From Monilinia fructicola (lineage: Eukaryota > Ascomycota > Leotiomycetes > Helotiales > Sclerotiniaceae): 64,000 bases of DNA. The translations under genes and the position numbers were made by a program. How positions within the stretch are numbered: the first letter of the stretch is position 1; every line of letters begins with the position of its first letter. The stretch is from contig VICG01000006.1 of NCBI GenBank assembly GCA_008692225.1, positions 1,989,501-2,053,500 on the forward strand, written 5' to 3'. Positions 32,667-46,100 of this stretch are shown here, piece by piece. The notes below the pieces were generated by a model. That model was not told where the DNA came from. It worked only from the letters and a program-made list of their open reading frames with translations, and did not search any database.

Positions 32667-35600
32667 CTACATTGCAGCCAACTCGCTATCGATGCTCCTA
32701 TCTAAGAATGTCCTTCTCTCCCCAACCAACTCCGTCTGCAACCTCTGCTCCACCAAAGCCCTCACTTGTTTCTTGGTAACATTATCCAAATCTACCTCTC
32801 TCAAACAATTCTGAATAGCCTCTACAATCTGCATATCATCCGGTCCAGCTGTACCCCTCTGGAAATCAAACGCACTAGGGGGTCTATCGATACCCGCTCC
32901 TCCTAATGGCGAACGAGCACGGCCAGTAAAGCCTAGCGATGAGCGAGATTGATGACGTCCCTGACCACCACTTAAAAGATTGTCGGAAGACATCATTTGC
33001 ATCGAGGGGCGGCCATTGGCAGGGTAGTCTTGGTAAGGGGAAGCGGAACGATCCTGTTGACGAAGGGACATGGCGGATTGGTTGCGCAAAGGATGATCGG
33101 GGTACTGGTTTACGGAGTAAGTGGATTGAGGAGGCATGTATGGACCGCGACCAGGGAACCCGGTTAGAATGGTAGATGCAGGTTTGACGGATGAGTACAT
33201 GGATTTCATGTCATCCATTTCGTATTGATCATCGTATGTATCGTATGCTTTCTCGATTGGTACCCCACGACGTCCTGGGAGGTTGTTGTGTAGCGCATAA
33301 TCATCCCATCTTTGAAGAGGAACGCTTCTTGGGTCAAATCCATCGTCATCCACGGCTACCACCTTTCCAAAGCCCTTCTCTCCCAAGACAATACGTGTGT
33401 TACCCCACGAGAAGTTGTCTTGGTTCCAGAATGAGTAGATGGGTAGAACGAACGAATAAATCGGGAAAGCAAGGATATAGATGACCATCCATCCAATGTG
33501 TTGCCATTGACGTTTGAGAATAAATATCAAAGCTTGTAGACCGTATGTACCAGCAATCATACAAATCGAAATAAGAGGGAATTGACCTTGGTGCGTTGCG
33601 ACCTTGTAGATAAGGTATCCAAGATAGACTGTAGTCGCGGGAAGAATAATGGTACCAAAAAGATCGATGAACACAACGAATCTCATACTGAAACAACAGA
33701 AGCCGCACATTTCTGGTAGCCAGACCAATTCAGCTAGGTTGTGAATTGTAGAATTAATCCAACGTCTTCTTTGGGACAGAAGAACGCTCCAGGTTTCGGG
33801 TGCGGCGGTGCTAGCGTATGCATCTGCTATAAACTTGTATTTCATATATGGGAAGTGCTTGGTCATCAATGTAGTCAAGAATCGATCCTCTCCAAGAGAC
33901 AAAAGATTCTTCTTGTGGAGTGTATCAACAACACACTCGCTGTATTCATTGATGATAGCATCGGCGATAATCAATGGTTTGCCTTTATCAGCGGTGCGTA
34001 GACGATACATGGTGAAACTAGAGAAACGGCATTAGCATATACATACAAGTTGGAATTTGGCAAAGGTGTAACGTACCAACCAGGTAAACAAGTGACACTT
34101 CCAAATAAGGATTCGAAGGCTTTTGCCAAATGATGGGAAATGAAATATTCGTAAACTTGAATCATGGTCCACCAAGACTGTTCTTCGTTCTCGAGGTTAG
34201 TCTCACCACAAATACCAGCAATTTTACCATCATTGGCACAAGCAGCCACGAGACGATTCAGAGAGTCTTCCTTTACACTGGTATCGGCATCAATCATAAG
34301 CAAGTATTCGTAAAGCTCTGGATCCACACCAATGATATTATTGATCTGGTGAAACATTTCCAGCTCCAATGGGTTCATTGGTGCTCTGTGATGGACGCGA
34401 TTGAGGAAGCTCATGAGGAGAATCTGGGAGTCTCGCTTTCCACGATTACCAGGCTTCGATTTGGATTGTTCGGATTCCTTGCCAACCTTGACAACTACGA
34501 TGTATGGAACTACATTTCCTTCAAATTCATACAAACCAGAGTAGATTTTACCATAGTTCAGTTGCTCGTTACTTTCTCCCACAGATTTGAATGCCAAGGC
34601 GGGGGGGTCAATCTTGGGATCAACTCCGAGAATATCGAGGACAATCTTTGGTGTTGGACGATCATTACCACCTCCTACAACCATACCATCACAAATGACA
34701 CAAATAAGCTTCCTCTTGTTATCGTATTGTAAAGCTGTCAAAGAGTCCACCGCTTTGCGCAGTGAGTCTTCACCCTCGGTATATGCTGGAACTTGACAAA
34801 TAACAAACTTGTCCTGAGGAGCTGGACGACGCTTCGAGCCAAATTGAAGTGCCGATACGAACTTGATGACAATGACACTGCACAGGATAATGGTAAAGGC
34901 GAGAAGAATGTAGTTGTTGATCTGGCATTTGATGGAATTTCGGAAATCGGGAATGCCTGCGTAGAATAAATTGTTCATACAATTCAAGTTGTTGAGGATA
35001 TCCACTTGGTAAGATGCGTTGGCATTGTTGTAGAGATCATCCCATTTGTCCGTGATGTCGAGACCTGGATTTTCTTGCACGATTTGATAAATTGAGTCAT
35101 CAATAAAACTGTAGCCGGCCGAAGTAGTATATACACTCAACGTGTAGTAATAATTGGTGAAATCGTATATTTTGCCCTTTAGGATAACCCAATAATGTGA
35201 ATCGTCTTGACCTTGACTCTCAATCTTGTTCTTCTTCACGACTAAATCGCCATGGTAATACTCTTTGATTTTAGGTGTGTATACATCCGCGTACCAATTC
35301 CAGTCATAAAGTTTGCTGGATGTATATGCTGAAAGATTGCCGGATGTATGCACTCCAGCAGGATATTCAGCTGTGGTGTTATCCAAAAGTGTCAAGGTGT
35401 AATCCGATACAAGGCCAGGGCATGCAACAATCAATGGTGGCGGGAAATAGCTGTCTAGGTTCATGCCAGCGAAGGGTTGCATGACACTCTTTGTAGTTGT
35501 GACGGAAGTATCACTGTGCTGCAATTTCCAAAACTTGGAAATATCGTATACCTTTCCGTGAATGCTGACCCAAAAGTCATTATCGCCTTGGTGGGTAGAG

Positions 35601-38110
35601 ATTTCGCTTGCATTCCATGCTTTATCGGAGTTTGGACAAAGAAGTTTACCAAATTCAATAATCCAGAATACAACCAAGCAGTTGAGGAAGACGATGAAGA
35701 AACACAAGACCAGCTTCTCTCTCCAAGCCATGCGAACATCGGGACGTTTCATACGACCAATAAAGCGAAGGAGGAATGATGGTATCCACCACGTGAAAGC
35801 CCAGGTCACTGCTACCCAGATACGACGCTGATTGGTTGCTTTCTCATTGGTAATTGCTTTCGCGGTACCACCTTCGGGGTCGTTTACGAATTCCCCATTC
35901 TCATCAGTGTAATAAACCTGTCCCCTCATGTTGTCTCCCTTGAAGCCAAGTCCATAGTCACCACCACTGATGTTTCTTGACGGTGCAAGGGTAGGTGCTC
36001 CATTGGCACTTCGAGCTACATTTGGTTGACTCTGGCGATTGATGAGATGGTCATGACTCCCGACGGGCGTCAAGTCATTGTTAGGACCAGCAAAGAAGCC
36101 GCTCCCATTTGGTGCATTGGTGGAATATCCAGTGTTCATGTCGGGGGCTCCTAGCATGCCTCCCGGGCCGCCGATCCCTTGAAACTCTCCATCGGCTGGC
36201 TTCATATCAAGCATAGTTTCAGCTTCCCACCATGCACCTTCGCGGATCCATATACGTTCCTTGCCAATGACCACTTCGCCATTACTCCAACCACGTTCCA
36301 TGGTCCAGCTTTCAATCCCGTCACGACCATCCTTGCAGCCAAGAGCAGCGTATCGCTGAACAAATTCTTCAAAATCAAAATCCGCTGTAAAATCCAAGTT
36401 TTTATTTCGTCGGTTGGCCCACTCTGGCAAACGCCATGCGCGAAGCTGGCGTGAAACGGCTCCTGCAGACCAGGCTGAAGTCGTTGAAGGAAGTGAAGCC
36501 AAGGCTGCAGGTAAATCATCGGTTGGATGCATGGATAAGTGATACCAAACACGACTGCTACCGAGGACGGATGGCAAATCAATACGACCGCTGCGGCCTA
36601 AATTAATGCCTTGGCCTTCAACTGGTAGGAGAAGCTTCTTGAGGAAACCGTCATCTTCTCCCTCTCGGGCGACCTTTTCCAAGACAATCTCACGCTTTTC
36701 GAGCTCGTGTTCACGGTCTCGTCCAGCGGGTCCGGTCATGATGCCAAGATCGGGGGCAGCCTCAGCAACTGCATTTTGCATCTCTCTGATGACAGATGAG
36801 CCAGCAGCAACTACATCCACACCGTCTTCTTTCATTTCGGCATTGATACCCTGCGTATCATCAAAAACACCTCGCATCGCAGCCGCTTTCCCAAGATTTG
36901 GGTCTGGAATCTCGATAACAGTTATGCAAACAGTATCACCATTATCGTCCTCCGTATTTGGGGTTCGAGCTCCGGGTCCACCTTCGCTCGAGGAATCACC
37001 ATCCTTGATTCTGGCCATCTCGCTCGCGATGGATTCGTTAGCTTTCGAAATCACCCAGTCGACAAGTGCCTCATAGAGACCACCGATCAGAGTCTCTCGC
37101 TCCTGTGTAGTGCACTGCTTGACGAGAACCTCGGGTTCCAACCCAAGCAGACCCCCCACATCTTCGCAGATCTCCTCCAATGCATCTCCATCTAGGATGA
37201 AGCTCAAAGTATCACCTAGCTTCAATAAACCTGCCAGTATCGAGATGAGATCTCTATGTGCTGCACCCTTGATACCAATAGCCTTTAAAGATGCTCTGAA
37301 GTCGTCTGCGGCTGCTGCATCATCTGCTGTAGGAAGGTACGATGGAGGGTCATATGTGCCAGACTTCTCCAGCAGCGCGTAGGTCGAAGCTTGTTTTAAG
37401 CCCAGAAATTCTCGTTCTGCAGGTGTTGACGCAGATGTAAGAAGGTAGTAGAAGACGTCAAAAGCTCGATACCCCGGCTCGGCTGGGATGTTCAAGAGCC
37501 CCTTCTTCGTGTCAATTCCACCCTCGGACAATGCTATCGATGCAGCCGTAAGATTTCCACTGAGTGATAAAGTCAGGGTCACACCAAGAGCAGATTGCCG
37601 GGGTGCGGATGGGTTTTGAGGAGTAACGCAGTGGATGAATGGTTGCAACACGGCAAGGGCGGTATATAGTGAATCAGGAATGGAAAGAGGAAGGGTGTTG
37701 AGAAAAGGAACCAGAATGGAAGGAGTAGCTTCGTGAAGGGAACTGCAATCTAGTTAGCTGTTGAATTCATTCCAATCCGCTCAATGGACTTCAAACCCTA
37801 AAACAATGCATCCATCTTCCGCACGTCTTCTCGCATGCTCCCAAGCTCGTGCGGCCAAGGCCGAATCTATTGTACCGCCAGTTCTTCCTTCACGATCGGG
37901 CTGTGACGCTGAGAGCCATGTATTGACAACCAGACTACTGCTTGCATCCAATCGATATGGTTGACCGGATGTATAAATATGATGAACGGCGTTTAGAAGT
38001 GTAGTCGCTGATACTTGCGATGACTGTTGATGTGCCGCATGAAAGTTTCGAGCGGCCCCTGTGGCCGAGGATGTCATCGAGTATGTCGACATACGATTAT
38101 TGCCCGCCAT
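32667..38110 (-). CDS. Chitin synthase with myosin-like domain, class VII (CsmB/ChsVb type)
   Basis: 1776-residue membrane enzyme polymerising UDP-GlcNAc into chitin. Exons 38110-37797, 37742-34077, 34017-32667; introns of 54 bp (GTTTGA..TGCAG) and 59 bp (GTACGT..TCTAG), the latter placed so that [12 protein letters not shown] is restored. N-terminal about 620 residues resemble a reduced myosin head but no P-loop (GxxxxGKT) is present. Membrane segments near 745-762 and 785-805 flank cytochrome-b5-like repeats ([30 protein letters not shown]), and another lies at about 1050. The catalytic domain has FVICQVPAY (about 1078), MIDADTS (about 1253), EDRFL (1370) and QRRRW (1409-1413). A DEK_C-like C-terminus ([20 protein letters not shown]) ends the protein. 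Head-to-head with the class V gene, as in other filamentous ascomycetes; the missing P-loop supports class VII rather than V. Confidence 0.93.
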
Positions 38111-38555
38111 CGTGTAGTACAGATGGGGGGGACGCTTCCTCCCTCACTTCGATGTTGAAGCCTTATTTGTTGATTTCAATGCTCCAACAACTCAATATAT
38201 GTTTCAAAAACAAACCCCTTTTTCAACACTTTTGTATTCTTTTCGATATAAAAAAAGACCCGACAGAGGTGTTTCTTGTGTTGATCCAAAAAATCAATCA
38301 ATCAATAAGTAAGTAATGGGAATTGTAATGATGTTATTCTTGTTATTCTTTCTAATAAATCTTGGGACTTCCTATGGTCGCTGAGCAACTGAAATAGGCT
38401 TGATGCAAGTGCACAAAAACGAAGGTCAAACGAAATCGAATGAGGAATTAAAAGACAATAAGAAGTTCCTGAATGAATTTAAAAAATTGAAAGGAGTAGT
38501 CGTCTTCACCAAACGAATGAGGTGAATCCAAAAATGGCACGAAAAATGGAGAAAT

Positions 38556-38610
38556 CAGATGAGGATGAGGATGAGGATGAGGATGAGAGTGAGAATGAGG
38601 ATAAGGATGA
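38556..38610. repeat. GATGAG microsatellite
   Basis: Short perfect to near-perfect GATGAG units on the plus strand, next to the 5' end of the class VII gene. Confidence 0.85.
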
Positions 38611-38660
38611 GAAGATGCAAATCCCAAAAAAGAAGATAGGAATGTTCTTGTTCATACCAA

Positions 38661-38724
38661 AGCAAAGTAGAGCAAAGCAAAGCAATAGAGCAAAGCAAAG
38701 CAAAGCAAAGCAAAGCAAAGCAAA
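38661..38724. repeat. AGCAA pentanucleotide array
   Basis: AGCAA repeated about a dozen times with small interruptions (TAG insertions). Confidence 0.9.
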
Positions 38725-39368
38725 CAATTCTCTGTTCCCTCTTTTGATAATAATTAATTGCCTTTTTGGTTACTAGGTAGATTGGGTAGGTTAGATAGAA
38801 TACAAACAATAATAATATCACTACGGTAGACCATAAGGTGATCCCCTGTATGCAAATAGAGATAGATTGTGCTTGCCTAGAAAGGTATTTACTGGATTGC
38901 TACTACTTCCAATAACTACCTACTAGGTACGTACTTACTCATCTGGGTATTGATTGTGCCATCCATCCATGGATCTAAGAAGTCGTACGGTGGCTCAAAA
39001 GATTCTTCTTCTCTTGTTCTTCTTCTTCTTCCTCTTCTTCCTCTTCTTCCTCCCCTTCACGCTCTTCTCTTCTTCTTTCAAGGGTCAAGGTATATGTTTA
39101 TGCTAAGCCTCAAATCGGAAAAAAAAAAGTTAAATACGAGACTTTGGGTCTGGTTGGACATCGCTGTTTTAATCTACTAGGGATGGATGGATGTTGGATG
39201 TTGGATGATTATACAGCATGAGGGAAAACTGGAGATTTCTATACAAGATAATTGTTGCCACTGCATTTAATGCATACAGTAGAAGGGAAATAAGTGAGTC
39301 CCGGCTAGGTAGGAGGCTATCCAGTGGAAGGAGACTAGGTAATCTTCACATAATAGCGTCAATCCGGT

Positions 39369-39412
39369 ACATCCATCCATCCATCCATCCATCCATCCAT
39401 CCATCCATCATT
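39369..39412. repeat. CATC tetranucleotide array
   Basis: About ten perfect CATC units. Confidence 0.9.
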
Positions 39413-39736
39413 CATCCGTTTTACGAGATCTTAAACCAGCGGCAATATTGAGTTTATTTTAAGAAATGTTCTATGCCGAAGTGGAAAGTTATCGAAGTCT
39501 AATGGTCTAAATCGTCTAACTGTTCCATGAATAACGAACGGAATCATGAGACATAGCATGAACAGTGAGAACGTTAAGACTTAAGAGACCCAATGATGTA
39601 CCTAAAGAGGAAACATACCTAGGTAATCATTCAAGCGCGTTTATCAACTATTGCCCAGATGTTTATGAATCCTTTGATATATCCCAAGGTGGCTAAAGTG
39701 ATAGATACTAGGTAAGTAGAGACTGTAGAGAGACAG

Positions 39737-39766
39737 TGAATGAATGAATGAATGAATGAATGAATA
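39737..39766. repeat. GAAT tetranucleotide array
   Basis: Seven perfect units. Confidence 0.85.
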
Positions 39767-41249
39767 TGCATGTACTATTGAGTGCATGTATACCGTGTTA
39801 AAGCCACCTGGGCACTGCTAGGTAGTTGTCTAGGGAGTTAGTTACCTAGTAGTTATACATGGCGGAAAGTACAGGCGCCGAGTCTTTCCAAATATCATCA
39901 TCATGAACATGCAATTAGTTCCAGTTGGAGAAGATGTGAACGGGATAGATTGTTGTCACCTAGTGTTTGTTCGTTCATCTGGCTACTGTACCGAGTACAG
40001 ACTACTCGACCTAGGCTCATCGAGCTAGGTTACTCGACCACCAGTGGACCTAGGAGTTGAGGACGTCCGTCTGTCAACTTAAGTAAGTTGTACTCTCCCG
40101 TCGTATCATGCTTATTAATGATATATAACTTCTTCAGCACCGGTTAGAGTCCAAGTTGATGTTTGGAAAAGGGGGATAAGCATTACACTATTAACAAGTG
40201 ATGAAGACTACCTTACCTAGTAGGTAGGTATATATTAGGTATATCTATAATTGAACCATTCTCTACGGTATTATGTATGCAGAGCATGTATGTACGGAGT
40301 ATATGTACATACAGTACTCGAGTATGTACATGTATATATACCTACAGTATACACACCTACCTCCCCTTACCCGGATCTACTCGAATACTCCTATCCATGG
40401 ATGCATATTTAAGATCTACCCACATATTGATCCATGGGCCATGCATGGCTGATTAATTAAGAGAAGAATACTACTCCGTACCGTACTAGTACGTACAAGT
40501 ACTACCGTACCGTAAGTAGAACTCTGAAGGAATATTTTGGCGGCCGTAGCGTCTCTAGAACTTCTCTCGGAACGACCCCTAAGGCTCAACCAAGCTCCAC
40601 TCTGAATGTTAAGTCGACGGCATCAAAACTCTAATATGTACCGGTAGAAGAGGAGAGGCGAATAATAAATGCTACTAGTGTAGTAGATACTGTAGGTCGG
40701 TCCTGTAGGTAATCAAAAGGTATCCATGTCGAATTGAAGGATATGTATGAGTCTTTGGTACTGTAATGAAAATATATCAGAAAAGGAGTAGAAGACCATA
40801 ACTCCAGTAGTCAAGGACTATATATATACATACAGAGTATATATATAATTACTAGGTACTTGACACATACTCCGTACTCCGTACACATTGACACCTCATC
40901 CACAACACCAGGATAGGCGTGACAATGTAGTGAGTGAGACGAAAGACTAGAAAAGCCATGTCATGCCGAATGTAGAATGGTCAATGTAGAGGAGAGAAGA
41001 ATCACTCGGGTAGAGAGGAAGGTAGAGAGAGGAAAGTAGAGAGAGAGTGTGTGTGTGTGTATTACCTAGTAGTTCCTATATATTGCAATACAGGATTTGG
41101 TTCTGCGTGTATTGAATTCTGTAGATGGTTAATGCTTGTGATGTCTACTGTACCTCGTACTTGATCATCCCCTCTGATGCAATCGATCAATCAATACCTT
41201 ACTCTGTACAGTATGAATGTGGATCAGTCAGCCCATTCATTATCCACCA

Positions 41250-41420
41250 GGTATTTATTTATTTATTTATTTATTTATCCATTTATTTATTCATTTATTT
41301 ATTCATTTATTTATTCATTTATTTATTCATTTATTTATTTGTTTACTCATGTACCTAGTATATATTCATCTATTTATTCATCCATCCGTCCATCCATCCG
41401 TCCGTCCATCCATCCCGTCA
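41250..41420. repeat. Compound TTTA/TTCA and CATC/CGTC tetranucleotide array
   Basis: Begins as perfect ATTT units, becomes alternating ATTT/ATTC with 12-bp periodicity (41280-41345), and after a short gap continues as CATC/CGTC units (41383-41416). Confidence 0.9.
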
Positions 41421-41837
41421 ATCTAACCCATTCACTCATTCCATTCATCGACTTCCATACTTCAACTCCTATCATGCCAAGCGTGCCAATCAATCAACGA
41501 GGAATGTTTGAAGCGAAAACAAAAAGGCTTCCAAGAATGATACACTCAGATTTATTAGTACCTGGGTATATAGAAAGTATGATATGATGTTGATGCGATA
41601 AAACTTTGGTTGTTTATTTGGTGGCTGTGTAATGGAATAGCCACTACTATCTACTACTTACTAGTAACTACCTACCTACGAACTACCTAACGATCATCCG
41701 CTTTATTTCTCGTGTTGATTGTGAATGTTTTGTATTTATTACAAGGTATGTATGGCATAGGGTGGAACCGGTCAATGGTGATCGGATGGGTGGCGTTGTG
41801 TACTAGGGAGGGAGATAATTCTCTTCCTGATGGAGAG

Positions 41838-41897
41838 GAAGAGGAGGAAGAAGGGGAGGAAGAAGAGGAAGAAGAGGGGGAAGAGGGAGAAAGGAAG
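41838..41897. repeat. GAGGAA purine tract
   Basis: About 60 bases of almost pure purine on the plus strand (GAGGAAGAGG-like units). Confidence 0.9.
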
Positions 41898-42037
41898 CAG
41901 AAAAAGAATTACATTACTACCTACAGAGTACAGTACGACCTACAGACCTCCTACCCACTCCACTACCTACCACTCACTCACTACTCTTCAACCGGCCTTT
42001 TGACAAGAAGCGAAGAGCTTTCAGATCCATTTTGCTA

Positions 42038-42152
<115 letters not shown>

Positions 42153-42244
42153 GTTCGTTACCTACAGTAAGTCCTAAGTACTTGGTAGTTGGTTACTTGT
42201 GCAGTGTGTGTCCGTATTCTCTCTACTACCGACTGACTTGTACT

Positions 42245-42315
42245 TTCTATTTCTATTTCTATTTCTATTTCTATTTCTCTTTCTCCTCCTCTTCCTCTTC
42301 CTCTTCCTCTTCCGG
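42245..42315. repeat. TTTCTA then CTTCCT hexanucleotide arrays
   Basis: Two adjacent pyrimidine hexamer arrays on the plus strand, followed at 42401-42424 by a GGAGGAC heptamer array. Confidence 0.9.
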
Positions 42316-42751
42316 CGCGACTTCCCTTCCCTGCTCACTTCACCCAACATTGCTCCTGACGATATATCCCTGTTGTTCTTCCTCCTTAAAATAGTATACG
42401 GAGGACGGAGGACGGAGGACGGCGGACGAATCAGAATAATGGGAATAATGAGAAATGTCAATTAAATCAATCCCCGTCAGAATTACGGTGGACTATACTG
42501 TCATCTGAATACCCAAAATACCTTTCTCTATGGAGGACCCAATCAGCCTATGAGCATTCATCTATCGATCTCTCTTCCATCTGCCTACCGAGTAGGTACT
42601 CCGTAGCTGGCTGGTATTTGTGCTAGTAATAGTAAACATAATCAAAATATTTCCCTTCGCACTTACTAGTCATTCGTTGCTTGAGAGAAAAGGAAGGGAA
42701 GGGAAAGGAAAGTTTATCATTTTTGGGTGTAGAGAGGAGGAGACATTCTCA

Positions 42752-42793
42752 TCATCCATCCATCCATCCATCCATCCATCCATCCATCCATCC
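42752..42793. repeat. CATC tetranucleotide array
   Basis: About ten perfect CATC units, roughly 400 bp before the class V start codon; likely inside its 5' leader or promoter. Confidence 0.9.
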
Positions 42794-43187
42794 ACCTTCT
42801 TCGCCCCCTTCAACAACAACACAACATCATCAACCCCATCACCATCACCATATCTATTTCTATTCCTATTTCTACTTCTACTTCATTGTCCTTTCGGGAT
42901 CTCTTCCTTTAAACCCTTTTGGTCAACTTTCAATACATTCGCTTTCTGCTCGTTGCTCACAATTCACTCGCTACTTAATCGGTCTGGCTTTTAATTGGAG
43001 TCTTTCGTTCTCTTCCAAAAACAAAACCCCTACCTACCCCTTCGCTGATCAGATTAACCTTTGCACCAAGACGCCTTCGAATATACCCGTATTGAATATA
43101 ACATTGACTCAAAATCTATCAGAGAATCGATTCTATATTGAAGCACAAATATAATCATCAAGGGTTTCGACCCAAAACTCATCCATC

Positions 43188-46100
43188 ATGGCTCTCAATA
43201 ATCCAAGCAGTGGAGCGCACTCGCAGCCTTCCCTTCCCGCCTTGCCAGCTCATCTACAATCCGACACACATCTCACGGCACATCTTGCAAGCCGATTCCA
43301 CGTTTCTTTACCAACCGCCAATCTTTCCTCCCATGCTTTGATTTCTCTCAATACATATTCCTCCTCGACAAAAGGTCCAGATGGAGGGAAAGAAGGGAGT
43401 GCAATGGGGGGTGCGGAGGATATGGCCGACAGGGCATATACAAGACTGGGAGCACGCACTGAGAATCAAGCGGTAGTGTTTTTGTGAGTGGAAGATGTGG
43501 TGTGGTATGATCACAGGATATATTGCTAATTGGGTTGATAGAGGAGAATCAGGATCCGGTAAAACTACAGTTCGTTCCCATCTGCTCTCTGCGCTGCTTA
43601 GCAAATCCGGCACACCTCTTTCCACCAAGTTGTCTCTGTCTGCGTACGTCTTCGATACTCTCACGTCTACCAAGACTGCCACCACTCCAACTGCTTCAAA
43701 GGCAGGTTTGTTTTTCGAGCTTCAATACGATACAGCATCAACAGTCAATCCAACCTTGATCGGTGGAAAGCTCCTCGACCATAGATTGGAACGAAGTAGG
43801 GTCGCCGCGGTACCCACAGGAGAGAGGAATTTCCACGTGCTGTATTACCTTCTCGCTGGTACCAGCGATGCCGAAAAGACACACTTGGGATTAGACTCCC
43901 CTGGAGAGCATGGAGGTGCTGGCAATCGAATGTCCACTGGAGGTCAAAAAAGATGGCGTTATCTTGGACATCCAACGCAACTCAAAGTGGGTATCAACGA
44001 TGCCGAGGGCTTTCAGCTATTCAAGACCGCTCTGAGAAAGTTGGAGTTCCCAAGAAGTGAAATCGCCGAGATCTGTCAGATCTTGGCTAGTATTCTGCAC
44101 ATTGGCCAGCTTGAGTTCGAGACGGCCGAGAGTACGACGGCCATGGGAGACGACAGCGGTGGATACTCGCACGAGGGGGGGAATCAATTCACCGGTGTCA
44201 AAAATAAGGATGTTCTATCGATCATAGCTGCGTTTTTGGGTGTTGGTGCTAACGATTTGCAAACTACCCTTGGCTACAAGACCAAGATCCTCCACAGGGA
44301 AAGGGTAACGGTCATGCTCGATCCCAAGGGTGCTAAGAGTAATGCGGACGAGCTAGCAAGGACTCTGTACTCTTTGCTCGTAGCGTACGTCATTGAAAGC
44401 ATCAACCAGAGAGTTTGTGCGCCAGAGGAGTCTGTTGCCAATACCATTTCCATCGTGGACTTCCCCGGTTTTTCTCAACAGCCCGCCACCGATTCAACTC
44501 TCGACCAACTTCTAAATAATGCTGCGACCGAGGCCCTCTATAATTTTACCTTGCAAAGCTTTTTCGAGGCCAAGGCTGATATGCTCGAAACGGAAGAAGT
44601 AACCGTCGCCGCTACCAGCTATTTCGACAATTCCGATGCTGTCAGGGGTCTCCTCAAGCATGGCAACGGTCTTTTGAGTATCCTTGACGATCAAACCAAG
44701 CGTCATAAGACAGACATACAACTCTTGGAGAGCTTGAGAAAACGCTTCGAGGGCAAAAACCCCGCCATAACAGTTAGCAGTGCAACAGCCAAACTTCCCG
44801 GTAGTAACTTTGCCACTCACAACACCGCGGCTGCATTCACCATTAAGCACTTCGCCGGAGAAGTGGAGTATCCCATCACGGGGTTGGTGGAAGAAAATGG
44901 AGAAGTTATCTCGGGAGATCTCATGAACTTGATTCGTGACACCAAGAGTGACTTTGTCGGCCAGCTTTTTGGTCAAGAAGCCCTTCAACGCATAGTGCAT
45001 CCACAAGAGAAGTCAACTGTCATGCAAGCCCAGGTCAGCTCCAAACCTTTGAGACAGCCAAGTGTCATGCGACGAAAAGGGGATCGGCCAAGCCGTTTTG
45101 GTGGTGCAAAGAACGCAATGGATTCGGTCGAGGACATCACCGAAACCATCGAAACAAGCAGCAAAGCTCGAAAGGGTCTCAACATCGACCAAGGGGCTGC
45201 TGCACAATACCTATCATCCTTGGACAATATCTTGAAAGCTCTTAACTCGCAGAACACGAACCCATATTTTGTATTCTGTCTCAAGCCGAATGACCGTCGC
45301 ATAGCCAATCAATTCGATAGCAAATGTGTACGCATGCAACTTCAGACTTTTGGTATTGCGGAAATCAGTCAGCGGTTGCGAAATGCCGACTTTAGCATTT
45401 TCGTTCCCTTTGGAGAGTTCTTGGGGCTGGCAGACACGGAGACGATACTAGTCGGCAGTGAGCGGGAGAAGGCCGAAAATGTCATTGAAGAGAAGAGATG
45501 GCCTTCTAATGAGGCCAGAGTTGGAAGCACGGGGGTATTTCTCAGTGAGAGGTGTTGGGCGGAGATTGCCAAGCTCAACGAACGGGGGTTCGTCGCAGGA
45601 CGCTACCCCCTGTCATCTGAAGATGGAGGTGAACCCAGACTTGCACCAGGTGACAACCACGGAGCGTCAAAGGAGCGTCTCTTGGGTCCTGGTGCGGGTC
45701 TTCTTACGCCATCGCCTGGAGCCTACATCTATGGGGACAAGAAGTCTGGCTACTTTGGGAGTCAAGACGACGCGCGATCTGACGCCGGGGCGTCCGCTCT
45801 GGGTCAAGGTGATATGTTCCGCAATCTGGATACCAAAGAGCAACTGGCAGAAAAGGGAAATGAAAAGACGATGGTTGAGGTAGAGGAAGTCAAGATCAGT
45901 GGGACGCGTAAGAGATGGGTCGCAGTCGTGTACCTGATGACCTGGTTCATTCCCGATTTCTTGATACGCTTGATCGGCCGCATGCCTCGCAAAGATGTTC
46001 GAGTCGCGTGGAGGGAAAAGCTTGCCATCAACATGATGATTTGGTTGAGTTGTCTCTTTGTCGTTTTCTTCATTGTCATCTTTCCGAAATTGATCTGTCC

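Noticed and set aside
34130..34732. 200-codon plus-strand frame opposite the class VII chitin synthase
   Set aside because: Lies antisense to the conserved catalytic domain; shadow frame.
41125..41587. Plus-strand frames rich in Leu-Phe-Ile-Tyr repeats
   Set aside because: Product of the TTTA/TTCA tetranucleotide array; three frames are equally open.
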